Positions 9,978-18,706 of a DNA stretch of 64,000 bases are shown one piece after another. The notes under the pieces were generated by a model that saw only the letters and a list, made by a program, of their open reading frames with translations, ran no database searches and was not told the DNA's origin. The position numbers were made by a program, and so were the translations under genes. The stretch spans positions 1 to 64,000 of the forward strand of contig NZ_JAQFJG010000001.1 in NCBI RefSeq assembly GCF_030439915.1, written 5' to 3'. Source of the stretch: Streptococcus sp. SPS1. Lineage in GTDB: Bacteria > Bacillota > Bacilli > Lactobacillales > Streptococcaceae. Position 1 is the first letter of the stretch; every line of letters starts with the position of its first letter.

Positions 9978-10002
9978 AAGCATTTGTTTAGCATTTGCTT
10001 TT
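9976..10002 (+). terminator. Possible terminator of the GH25 gene
   Basis: AAAAGCA / TGCTTTT stem with a 13-nt loop, followed by a T-rich run. It is weak, and read-through into the next operon is possible. Confidence 0.4.
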
Positions 10003-10020
10003 TCTTTTTGTGTTTGATTG

Positions 10021-10029
10021 TGATACAAT
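10021..10029 (+). promoter_or_regulatory. Extended -10 promoter of the DUF368 operon
   Basis: TGATACAAT at 10021-10029, about 40 nt before the ATG at 10072, which has a good GGAGG. Confidence 0.55.
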
Positions 10030-10071
10030 ATAGTAAGGATTTTTTGAAATAGAAATAGTTGGAGGAAATAT

Positions 10072-10914
10072 ATGCTCTCATGGTTAGCGCGCATTATTAA
10101 AGGGATTGTGATTGCTCTTGGATTTATCTTACCAGGAATTTCCGGAGGGGTTCTAGCAGCAATCTTAGGCATTTACGAACGGATGATTGGCTTTCTGGCC
10201 CATCCCTTTAAAGACTTTAAAGAAAATGTTTTGTACTTTATTCCAGTTGCCATCGGTATGCTTCTGGGAATCGGCTTATTTTCCTACCCGATTGAATACC
10301 TGCTTGAAAATTATCAGGTCTTTGTCTTATGGAGCTTTGCGGGAGCTATTATCGGTACAGTTCCTAGCCTCCTCAAAGAATCAACTCGAGAATCTGACCG
10401 AGACAAGATTGATTTAGCTTGGTTCTGGACAACCTTTATCATTTCTGGATTAGGACTCTATGCCTTAAATTTTGTCGTTGGAACCTTAAGCGCCAGCTTT
10501 CTTAACTTCGTCCTAGCAGGCGCACTATTGGCCCTTGGCGTCTTGGTTCCTGGCCTCAGTCCATCAAATTTACTTTTGATTTTGGGACTCTATGCTCCTA
10601 TGTTGACTGGTTTTAAAACTTTTGACCTCTTGGGAACCTTCTTCCCGATTGGAATCGGGGCAGGTGGAACTCTCATCATTTTTTCAAAATTGATGGATTA
10701 TGCCTTAAACAACTACCACTCACGCGTCTATCATTTCATCATCGGTATCGTCCTATCAAGTACCCTTTTGATCTTGATTCCAAATGCAGGAAACGCTGAG
10801 AGTATCCAATACACCGGTATTTCACTTGTTGGATATGTCATCATCGCCTTCTTCTTTGCACTGGGAATCTGGCTTGGTATTTGGATGAGCCAATTGGAGG
10901 ATAAATATAAATAA
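10072..10914 (+). CDS. DUF368 membrane protein, candidate undecaprenyl-phosphate translocase (PopT family)
   Basis: 280 residues with about eight hydrophobic segments. The family signature is repeated in two halves: GFILPGISGGVLAAILGIYE near residue 17 and LALGVLVPGLSPSNLLLILG near residue 150, an internal duplication typical of DUF368. Recent work on DUF368 proteins of other bacteria assigned them to recycling of undecaprenyl phosphate across the membrane; transferring that role here is inference from family membership. The stop overlaps the next start (TAATG), so translation is coupled to the YbaK gene. Confidence 0.85.
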   Translation: MLSWLARIIKGIVIALGFILPGISGGVLAAILGIYERMIGFLAHPFKDFKENVLYFIPVAIGMLLGIGLFSYPIEYLLENYQVFVLWSFAGAIIGTVPSLLKESTRESDRDKIDLAWFWTTFIISGLGLYALNFVVGTLSASFLNFVLAGALLALGVLVPGLSPSNLLLILGLYAPMLTGFKTFDLLGTFFPIGIGAGGTLIIFSKLMDYALNNYHSRVYHFIIGIVLSSTLLILIPNAGNAESIQYTGISLVGYVIIAFFFALGIWLGIWMSQLEDKYK

Positions 10915-11396
10915 TGGCAAAAAAAGTTAAAATCAAAAAAACATTGGTGGAACAAATCCTATCTAAAGCAGGTATCCCACATCAAGGGATTCGAATCAAT
11001 GCACTTGAAGGAGAACTTCCTCAAGGTTATGAACGAGATCAGATTTTCAAAACCTTGGCTCTTTTAGGAGACAAGACAGGACCGATTATCGGAATTGTCC
11101 CTATCACTCAGCACTTGTCTGAAAAGAAACTAGCTAAAATTTCCGGCAATAAAAAAGTGAGCATGATTCCACAAAAGGACTTGGAAAAAACAACTGGTTA
11201 CATTCATGGAGCCAATAATCCTGTTGGTATTCGTCAAAAACATAATTACCCCATTTTTATCGATAAAATCGCTCTCGACTTGAATCAAATGATTGTTTCT
11301 GCAGGCGAAGTCGGACACAGCATTATCGTCGCGCCACAAGACTTGGCTAGCTTTGTAAAGGCAGACTTTGCCGATATTTTGGAGGACAGCAAGTAA
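10914..11396 (+). CDS. ybaK: YbaK/EbsC family Cys-tRNA(Pro) deacylase
   Basis: 160 residues with the YbaK/EbsC fold: a short basic N-terminus, KTLALLGDKTGPIIGIVPITQ, and the C-terminal GNKKVSMIPQKDLEKTTGYIHG with GAN(N)PVGI. YbaK hydrolyses Cys-tRNA(Pro) formed by mischarging prolyl-tRNA synthetase and so prevents Cys-for-Pro errors. Its ATG overlaps the stop of the DUF368 gene, and its own stop overlaps the next ATG in the same TAATG arrangement, making the three genes one tightly coupled operon. Confidence 0.9.
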   Translation: MAKKVKIKKTLVEQILSKAGIPHQGIRINALEGELPQGYERDQIFKTLALLGDKTGPIIGIVPITQHLSEKKLAKISGNKKVSMIPQKDLEKTTGYIHGANNPVGIRQKHNYPIFIDKIALDLNQMIVSAGEVGHSIIVAPQDLASFVKADFADILEDSK

Positions 11397-12013
11397 TGAA
11401 ACTCTACTTTGTCCGCCACGGTCGTACTGTCTGGAACCAAGAAGGTCGTTTTCAAGGCGCTAGTGGAGATTCTCCCCTTCTTCCTGAATCCATTGAAACC
11501 CTAAAACAACTTGGCCAATATCTCAAGGAAATTCCTTTTAATCAGATTTATTCAAGCGATTTACCTCGAGCGGTCAGATCTGCCGAGATTATCCAAAGTC
11601 AACTCAGGACCCCCTGTCCTTTAGAAAGTGTTCCGAATCTCCGTGAATGGCAGCTGGGGAAGTTGGAGGGTTTGAAAATTGCAACCTTGGAAGCTATTTA
11701 CCCGCAACAAATCAAAGCTTTCCGATCTAATCTTGCTCAATTTGACACTCAAATGTTTGGAGCCGAATCCCTCTATAGCACAACACAACGAACTATCCAA
11801 TTTATCAAATCATTAAAAGATAGTCCAGCTGAGCGTATTCTAATTGTCGGTCACGGCGCCAATCTTACTGCCAGTCTTCGTACTCTTCTAGGATATAAAG
11901 AACCACTTCTTCGTAAAGATGGAGGCCTTGCAAATGCCAGCCTGACCGTTATAGAAACCCATGATTTTGAAACATTCACTCTCGATACTTGGAATGATAC
12001 TTCTTATCAATAA
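11396..12013 (+). CDS. Histidine phosphatase family protein (phosphoglycerate mutase-like)
   Basis: 205 residues beginning MKLYFVRHGRTVWN, where RHG holds the catalytic phospho-histidine. YSSDLPRAVRSAEII and ILIVGHGANL supply the remaining phosphate-pocket Arg and His. This branch includes broad-specificity phosphatases as well as cofactor-dependent mutases, and at this length it is more likely a phosphatase; the substrate is unknown. It is the third gene of the operon with DUF368 and ybaK and is followed directly by a BOX element. Confidence 0.87.
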   Translation: MKLYFVRHGRTVWNQEGRFQGASGDSPLLPESIETLKQLGQYLKEIPFNQIYSSDLPRAVRSAEIIQSQLRTPCPLESVPNLREWQLGKLEGLKIATLEAIYPQQIKAFRSNLAQFDTQMFGAESLYSTTQRTIQFIKSLKDSPAERILIVGHGANLTASLRTLLGYKEPLLRKDGGLANASLTVIETHDFETFTLDTWNDTSYQ

Positions 12014-12026
12014 CAGAACTTGATTT

Positions 12027-12224
12027 TATACTCAATGAAAATCAAAGAGCAAACTAGGAAACTAGCCGCAGTCTGCTCAAAGCACTGCTTTGAGGTTGTC
12101 GATGAAACTGACGAAGTCAGCTCAAAACATGGTTTTGAGGTTTCAGATAAAACTGACGAAGTCAGGAACATACATACGGCAAGGCGACGTTGACGTGGTT
12201 TAAAGAGATTTTCGAAGAGTATTA
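12027..12224 (-). repeat. BOX element, boxA-boxB-boxB-boxC (reverse orientation)
   Basis: Read on the minus strand it begins ATACTCTTCGAAAATCTC (12222 downward), contains the boxA core, two 45-bp boxB units with TGACTTCGTCAG, and ends in TTGATTTTCATTGAGTATA at 12027. It fills most of the gap between the phosphatase gene and lysS and starts 13 bases after the phosphatase stop. Confidence 0.92.
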
Positions 12225-12278
12225 GCGTCAGGTTCTTTTTAGTTTTGAAAGATTATCCGTGAATTTCTTGGCTATTTA

Positions 12279-12287
12279 TGATAAAAT
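12279..12287 (+). promoter_or_regulatory. Extended -10 promoter of lysS
   Basis: TGATAAAAT about 60 nt before the lysS ATG. No good -35 is visible. I see no T-box leader here. Confidence 0.5.
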
Positions 12288-12337
12288 GGGAGTATCGCAA
12301 AAAAAGACTCATCGTATTCAATTTTGAGTAAAACTAG

Positions 12338-13837
<1,500 letters not shown>

Positions 13838-13843
13838 ACTCTT

Positions 13844-13873
13844 ATCCTCTGGTACTTATCAGAGGATTTTTTT
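13844..13873 (+). terminator. Terminator of lysS
   Basis: ATCCTCTG / CAGAGGAT stem with an 8-nt loop, then a run of seven T. Confidence 0.9.
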
Positions 13874-13877
13874 GATG

Positions 13878-13909
13878 AAAAAAACTACGTTTTGCTAATC
13901 AAAACGCAG
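13878..13909 (-). terminator. Terminator of the amino-acid ABC operon
   Basis: On the minus strand CTGCGTTTTG / CAAAACGTAG (10 bp, one wobble pair) followed by TTTTTTT. It sits back to back with the lysS terminator. Confidence 0.88.
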
Positions 13910-13928
13910 TCTCAGCCACTATTTTATC

Positions 13929-14765
13929 TTACTGTCCTTCTTTTACTTCTTTGGTTGCTACATCTTCTCCAAACCATTTTTGGCTGATTTCTTGGAATTT
14001 ACCGTCCTTGTAAAGACTAGAAAAAGCTTCATTTATCTTCTTAACCAAGGTTGTATCTTCCTTACGGGCTCCAACTGCAAAAGCTTCTGTTTCTAGTCCA
14101 ACTGTAAAGACATTATAATCGTTTAAAACACCTTCTGCTTCTAAATAATAGTTTGCATAGACACGATCAATCAATAGACCGTCAATTCGATCATTTTTCA
14201 AATCAATCAAGGCTTCATTAAAGGTTTGGTATTGATTCGCTTCCTTATTAGCGACAATATCCTTTAAAATCGCTGGGTTTGCTTCAAAGTCCGCATAACC
14301 AGATGAACCGGCTTGAGCTCCTAATGTCTTTCCAGCCATATCCTTTGCAGTCGTGATACCAGATGATTTCTTCGTAACCAATACCTGCTCATTCTTCATA
14401 TATGAGTTACTGAAAGCTACCTTTTCACGGCGTTCGTCTGTAGCGGAATAGCCATTCCAAATCAGATCAATCGTTCCTTTTGTCAATTCAGCTTCTTTCA
14501 AATCCCAATCAATCGGTTGCCAATTTACCGTAATTCCGTATTTTTCAAAAACAGCTGTAGCTAAATCAATATCAAATCCTGCATAAGAACCATCTTTCTG
14601 AGCAAATCCCATTGGAACAAAAGTACTATCAAATCCAATAGTAATAGACTTGTTAGACTCGTACTTAGACCAATTATCTCCACTAGTTTCGCTAGCATTT
14701 TTTCCACAAGCTACTAAGAACAAAGCAGTCATCAGACTGACTAATACAAGCATCCATTTTTTCAT
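13929..14765 (-). CDS. Amino-acid ABC transporter substrate-binding lipoprotein
   Basis: 278 residues with a lipoprotein signal: MKKWMLVLVSLMTALFLVAC, the lipobox cysteine at residue 20. The mature part is a family 3 solute-binding domain: SITIGFDSTFVPMGFAQ, GFDIDLATAVFEKYG, IDLIWNGYSATDERR, GKTLGAQAGSSGY and IDGLLIDRVYANYY. Such proteins bind polar amino acids outside the membrane. It is the last gene of a permease - ATPase - binding protein operon. The order matches the locus I remember as aatB in S. pneumoniae; the actual ligand is not evident from sequence. Confidence 0.9.
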   Translation of the reverse strand: MKKWMLVLVSLMTALFLVACGKNASETSGDNWSKYESNKSITIGFDSTFVPMGFAQKDGSYAGFDIDLATAVFEKYGITVNWQPIDWDLKEAELTKGTIDLIWNGYSATDERREKVAFSNSYMKNEQVLVTKKSSGITTAKDMAGKTLGAQAGSSGYADFEANPAILKDIVANKEANQYQTFNEALIDLKNDRIDGLLIDRVYANYYLEAEGVLNDYNVFTVGLETEAFAVGARKEDTTLVKKINEAFSSLYKDGKFQEISQKWFGEDVATKEVKEGQ

Positions 14766-14777
14766 CCATTTTTCCTC

Positions 14778-15407
14778 CTATTTAGGTTCTACTTTCAATA
14801 ATACATCTGCGATATTTTCCGCGAACTGCAAATCGTGGGTAACCACAATCTGCGTCATCCCAAGTTCCCTATTTTGCAAGATCAGTTTTTCCACTTCCAA
14901 GCGCAATTCTGGATCTAGGGCAGAAGTTGGTTCATCGTAGCCAATGATTTCTGGGTCAATCATCATAGCACGCGCCAAAGCCACCCGCTGCTTTTGCCCA
15001 CCAGATAATGAGAATGGATAGGCGTCTGCATGCCCTGCCAGTCCTAATTGTTCCAAGAGACCACCCGCCTTCTTCTCAGCCTCCTCCTGCTTCATTCCCA
15101 TGGTCTTCACAGGCGATAAGGTCAAATTGTCCAGAACTGATAAATGAGGGAACAGTTGAAAATCTTGGAAGACAAATCCCAGTAGGTTTCGCTTCTGCAA
15201 TTCATCCAGCTCTAAAGGTTGTCCATTATAAAAGATTTGCCCTGAATCAATGGTTTCAAGACCCGCAAGCATACGTAAGAGGGTCGTCTTACCTCCACCA
15301 GAAGGTCCAACGATAGCCAGGATTTGCTTTTCAGGAATACTTAGACTGAAATTAGACAGGATTTGTTTGTCTCCAAATTTCTTATTGATATTTCGTAATT
15401 CTAACAT
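14778..15407 (-). CDS. Amino-acid ABC transporter ATP-binding protein
   Basis: 209 residues, slightly short for the GlnQ-type family (about 240) because it ends soon after the H-loop. Walker A GPSGGGKTT, Q-loop FVFQDFQLFPHLSV, signature LSGGQKQRVALARA, Walker B-like EIIGYDEPTSALDP and the H-loop histidine VVTHDLQFAENIAD are all present. It powers import with the permease encoded just upstream (9-bp gap) and the binding lipoprotein downstream. Confidence 0.92.
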   Translation of the reverse strand: MLELRNINKKFGDKQILSNFSLSIPEKQILAIVGPSGGGKTTLLRMLAGLETIDSGQIFYNGQPLELDELQKRNLLGFVFQDFQLFPHLSVLDNLTLSPVKTMGMKQEEAEKKAGGLLEQLGLAGHADAYPFSLSGGQKQRVALARAMMIDPEIIGYDEPTSALDPELRLEVEKLILQNRELGMTQIVVTHDLQFAENIADVLLKVEPK

Positions 15408-15416
15408 GGCAGCCTC

Positions 15417-16058
15417 CTATCTATAATAACTGTACTTCTTCTCAACTTTTTTGGAAATAATTGTCACAATCCCAATCAAAATCAAGTAAATGGCTCCTGC
15501 CAAGAACATGGGAACCAGACTGGCGTCACGGTTGGCAGCTGTTCGACTAGCCAAGATAAGGTCTGAAATTCCAAGAGCATAGACCAAAGAAGTATCCTTG
15601 ACCAAACTCATAACTTCATTAAAGACACTAGGAAGAACGATCTTGGTCACTTGGGGCAAGATAATATAGCGCACTGTGGCAAAGGGACTAAACTTCAAGA
15701 CTTTGGCTGCCTCATACTGTCCTCTTGGAATAGTGTCAATTCCCCCACGGAAAATTTCTGCAAAGTAAGCTGCATAGTTGAGAACAAAGGCAATAATGGC
15801 AGCAGGAAGGCGATCTAAACGAATCCCAATACTTGGGAGCACATAATAAATAAAAATCAATTGCAAGAGCAAGGGGGTGCCACGCATAACCCAGATGTAA
15901 ATGTTAATCAGATAATGGAGGGGCTTCCAATGGACTTGCAAGGCAAAGGCAATCAAAACGCCCAAAGGAATCGAAAATAGCAAGACCAGTGCAAAGACCT
16001 GTACAGTCGTGCTCGCACCATTCAGTAAACTCGGTAATATCTCAAATAAATAAGACAT
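15417..16058 (-). CDS. Amino-acid ABC transporter permease
   Basis: The ATG at 16058 (MSYLFEILPSLLNGASTTVQ) has AGGAGG six bases upstream; a longer frame to 16127 would start inside the promoter and is rejected. This gives 213 residues with about five membrane helices in the His/Glu/Gln/Arg permease family: LNGASTTVQVFALVLL near the N-terminus, WVMRGTPLLLQLIF, and the EAA coupling loop around GQYEAAKVLKFSPFATVRYI. It is the first gene of the three-gene operon. Confidence 0.92.
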   Translation of the reverse strand: MSYLFEILPSLLNGASTTVQVFALVLLFSIPLGVLIAFALQVHWKPLHYLINIYIWVMRGTPLLLQLIFIYYVLPSIGIRLDRLPAAIIAFVLNYAAYFAEIFRGGIDTIPRGQYEAAKVLKFSPFATVRYIILPQVTKIVLPSVFNEVMSLVKDTSLVYALGISDLILASRTAANRDASLVPMFLAGAIYLILIGIVTIISKKVEKKYSYYR

Positions 16059-16086
16059 ACTGCACCTCCTAAAAGTAATTGTTCCT

Positions 16087-16115
16087 ATTATAGCATGAAT
16101 AAACAAAATAACCAA
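16087..16115 (-). promoter_or_regulatory. Promoter of the amino-acid ABC operon
   Basis: TTGGTT (16115-16110), 17 bp, TATAAT (16092-16087) with an extended TG; about 29 nt to the permease ATG. Confidence 0.75.
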
Positions 16116-16148
16116 CCATTTTTGCAAAAAAATTCTATCATATACAAA

Positions 16149-16183
16149 TAAAAACCGTAGCTATCAAAAGAGATAAACTACAG
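16149..16183 (-). terminator. Terminator after the TPR gene
   Basis: On the minus strand ACTGTAGTTTATC / GATAGCTACGGT (imperfect, one bulge) followed by TTTTTATTT. Confidence 0.65.
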
Positions 16184-16203
16184 TTCTATATGTTTAAATA
16201 TTC

Positions 16204-17433
16204 TTACAATCTCTCAAACAGTTCTTGCATTTGCACATCATCTGGAACCAGTTTTAAGTAAGCGTGAGCATGGACTTTGGCTTCTTCAAAATAGCCTAAT
16301 TCACGCAAGAGATAGATATAGTGTTCCAGAAACTCTGGATTGTCCTTCAAATCTCCTACTAACTCTTGGTAATGCTCATAGGCAGTATCCAAATCGTCCA
16401 TTTCTTGATAGGAACGAGCAATCATCCATTTGGTCAAGAGATTTTCTAGCTCCTCACTTTGCAAGTCTATAATATCCTCATAACGCTCCTGCTCCAGATA
16501 AATAGTGGCTAAACGAAGCAAGATTTCTTCTGTATCCTCAGCGTCTTCTTTTGCAGCAAGAAGATAATTTTCTGCACCACTAGCATCATGCAATTCATAA
16601 GAGAATTGCGAAGCAGCTAGCAAGAGGCGAATTTCAAAGGGATTTTTCTCTAAGCCTTGCTTAGCGATACGCAGGGCTTCTTGAACTTGATGTTCCTTAT
16701 GTAAGGCCTGGCTATAACCATATTCATAGCCTTCAAAGTCAGGAGAAATGGTATCAAGCTGCTTAAAGTAGAGGACGGCCTTTTGGTATTCTTCTCGATC
16801 AAAGTAAAGACTAGCCAACTCAAAAGCTGTTAGGTCATCGTATTCTAACTCCAGAGCTTTTTCTAAAAACTCTGTGGCCGTTTCAAATTTCCCTAACTGG
16901 GCATAGGCAAAGCCAATCCGTTGATAGGTAGAAATGCCTGTTTGCTCATAAATCGAGCGATTATCTAACTGGGCATAGCCTTGAATGGCCTCTTGGTAAT
17001 TTTCCAACTCACTATCCAACTCTGCTAAGCCCAATATCAAGAGAGGATCTTCTGAGTAAGTCAAGGCCTCCAATAATTTCTCACGCGCCACATCTGTCAA
17101 ACCTTCCATCTGGTAAAGGTCTGCCTTCAGAGCCAAAGACGAGACATACCAGTCACTGTCAACTTGGATTTCCTCAAGGTAAGAGAAGGCTTCTTCGATT
17201 TGACCATCCTCGCTAGCAATTGCAGCTAGATTAAGATGAACCTCTGGAAAATCCTCTACAATTTTCAGGTAAATTTCCTTGGCCTGAGGATAGAAACCAA
17301 TCCCTTCAAGATAAGTTGCCAACTCATACAGAAGATCACTTGAATCATTTTCTAAAGCTTCGGCGAAATAATGCTCAGCCTTGGCTAAATCTTGCTCTTC
17401 CAAAGCCTGTAACATCTGTTGACTATTGTTCAC
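16204..17433 (-). CDS. Tetratricopeptide-repeat protein
   Basis: 409 acidic residues made of about ten TPR-like helix pairs along the whole length (for example GFYPQAKEIYLKIVEDFPEV, IGFAYAQLGKFETATEFLEK, GYFEEAKVHAHAYLKLVPDD). No signal peptide or other domain is visible, so it is a cytoplasmic scaffold with unknown partners. The start is GTG (17433) and overlaps the last 11 bases of the AI-2E-family permease gene, so the two are translationally coupled; a functional link is plausible but unproven. Confidence 0.85.
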   Translation of the reverse strand: MNNSQQMLQALEEQDLAKAEHYFAEALENDSSDLLYELATYLEGIGFYPQAKEIYLKIVEDFPEVHLNLAAIASEDGQIEEAFSYLEEIQVDSDWYVSSLALKADLYQMEGLTDVAREKLLEALTYSEDPLLILGLAELDSELENYQEAIQGYAQLDNRSIYEQTGISTYQRIGFAYAQLGKFETATEFLEKALELEYDDLTAFELASLYFDREEYQKAVLYFKQLDTISPDFEGYEYGYSQALHKEHQVQEALRIAKQGLEKNPFEIRLLLAASQFSYELHDASGAENYLLAAKEDAEDTEEILLRLATIYLEQERYEDIIDLQSEELENLLTKWMIARSYQEMDDLDTAYEHYQELVGDLKDNPEFLEHYIYLLRELGYFEEAKVHAHAYLKLVPDDVQMQELFERL

Positions 17434-18589
17434 TTTTGACTTCCTCGCCCTCTACTTCATATAGACCACTGACTACCTTATACCATTCGAAAATGGCTGA
17501 AATGACAACCTTAGCAGAGGCATAAACCGGAATACCAAGTAAAACTCCCCAGATACCAAACATAGATCCTGAAGTTAACAAAACAAAGAGAACATTAATG
17601 GGATGGATATTTAATTGGCTTCCCAAAATCAGTGGCGAAACAAAACGGCCTTCAATAGTTTGCTCCACGATAAAGACAATCACTACTTTTAAAAGCATGA
17701 CTGGACCAGCAATCAAGCCCAATACTAGGGCAGGAAGCATGGCTAGGAAGCTACCAAGATAAGGAACCAGATTTAAAATACCAGCAGTAACACCCAGCGT
17801 AACCGCATAGCGTAGACCAATAATCTTGAAGAAGATCATAAACATTACTGCTACAATAATAGCCACTGTCACTTGCCCCCGAACATAGTTGGACAACTGT
17901 TGATTCACATCTGATAAAACTTGTCCTACAGGTTCTTTCAATTTTCTTGGCATGAATTGGGTCAAATAGTTACGCAGGCCTTTCCCATCACGCAAGAGAT
18001 AAAAGAGCATGAAAGGAACGATAATCAAGGCAACAATCACTTGAGAAGCTCCGCTAATAAAGGCACTCACCCAGTTGACTGCCTGAGATGAAACTTTACT
18101 TGCCCAAACTGTAGCCTGACTAGAGAAGTTTGTCAAAACTTGCTCTAACTGAGGTCTGAAATCATCTGGCAGGTGCTGGGCTACCAATCCATTAACAATC
18201 CTATCTATATCTTCTAAGTAAACAGGAACGTTTCTTGCAAAGGTCAAAACCTGACGTTGCAGATTTGGAATGGCGACTGCCAAGCCCCAAATGATAAAGA
18301 GAGCGATGATGACAAAGACAATAGTGATAGCTATAACACGATTAACCTTATGCTTCTCCATCCAATCAACAATAGGATTCAGTAAATAGTATAGTAAACC
18401 AGACAGAATGACTGGCAACATCACAACTGCTAAAAAGTCTAAAACAGGTGAAAATAGAAAACTAATCTTACTTAAAATAAAAAGATTGAGTCCCAATAAT
18501 AAGGTTACTAAAAATACCGTAATGGCCTTGTTATCTAAAAACCACTTAAAAAACCAAGATAGGCTAAAATGTTTCTCTTTTGGCTCCAT
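17423..18589 (-). CDS. AI-2E family (PerM/TqsA-like) membrane permease
   Basis: 388 residues with about eight membrane segments in the typical pattern: two N-terminal hairpins, a soluble region (about residues 130-190), then a conserved C-terminal block (LIIVPFMLFYLLRDGKGLRN, LVPYLGSFLAMLPALVLGLI, GSMFGIWGVLLGIPVYASAK). The family name comes from E. coli TqsA, but most members, including Na+/H+ antiporter-like ones, do not export AI-2, so the substrate is open. AGGAAG precedes the ATG. It is first in a two-gene unit with the TPR protein. Confidence 0.88.
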   Translation of the reverse strand: MEPKEKHFSLSWFFKWFLDNKAITVFLVTLLLGLNLFILSKISFLFSPVLDFLAVVMLPVILSGLLYYLLNPIVDWMEKHKVNRVIAITIVFVIIALFIIWGLAVAIPNLQRQVLTFARNVPVYLEDIDRIVNGLVAQHLPDDFRPQLEQVLTNFSSQATVWASKVSSQAVNWVSAFISGASQVIVALIIVPFMLFYLLRDGKGLRNYLTQFMPRKLKEPVGQVLSDVNQQLSNYVRGQVTVAIIVAVMFMIFFKIIGLRYAVTLGVTAGILNLVPYLGSFLAMLPALVLGLIAGPVMLLKVVIVFIVEQTIEGRFVSPLILGSQLNIHPINVLFVLLTSGSMFGIWGVLLGIPVYASAKVVISAIFEWYKVVSGLYEVEGEEVKSEQ

Positions 18590-18615
18590 AAATACTTCCT
18601 TTCTATCGTTCTCTC

Positions 18616-18624
18616 ATTATACCA
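18616..18624 (-). promoter_or_regulatory. Extended -10 promoter of the AI-2E/TPR operon
   Basis: TGGTATAAT on the minus strand, about 26 nt before the ATG at 18589. Confidence 0.65.
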
Positions 18625-18644
18625 TTTTTAAATCAAAATAACTC

Positions 18645-18663
18645 TTTTTTAAAGTGCTTACAT
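18645..18663 (+). repeat. 19-bp direct repeat, left copy
   Basis: TTTTTTAAAGTGCTTACAT, identical to 20792-20810. The two copies bracket the orphan oligopeptide-binding gene; flanking bases differ on both sides. Confidence 0.85.
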
Positions 18664-18677
18664 GGAGACAGCGACAT

Positions 18678-18703
18678 AAAAAATCTCCTCAAAAGAGGAG
18701 ATT
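18678..18703 (-). terminator. Terminator of the oligopeptide-binding protein gene
   Basis: AATCTCCTC / GAGGAGATT with a 4-nt loop followed by T residues on the minus strand. Confidence 0.85.
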
Positions 18704-18706
18704 CAA

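Noticed and set aside
16059..16127. Upstream extension of the amino-acid permease gene
   Set aside because: It spans the promoter TATAAT and lacks a ribosome-binding site, while 16058 has a perfect AGGAGG.
17423..18589. AI-2 quorum-sensing exporter
   Set aside because: Family membership alone does not show AI-2 transport; most relatives have other or unknown substrates.
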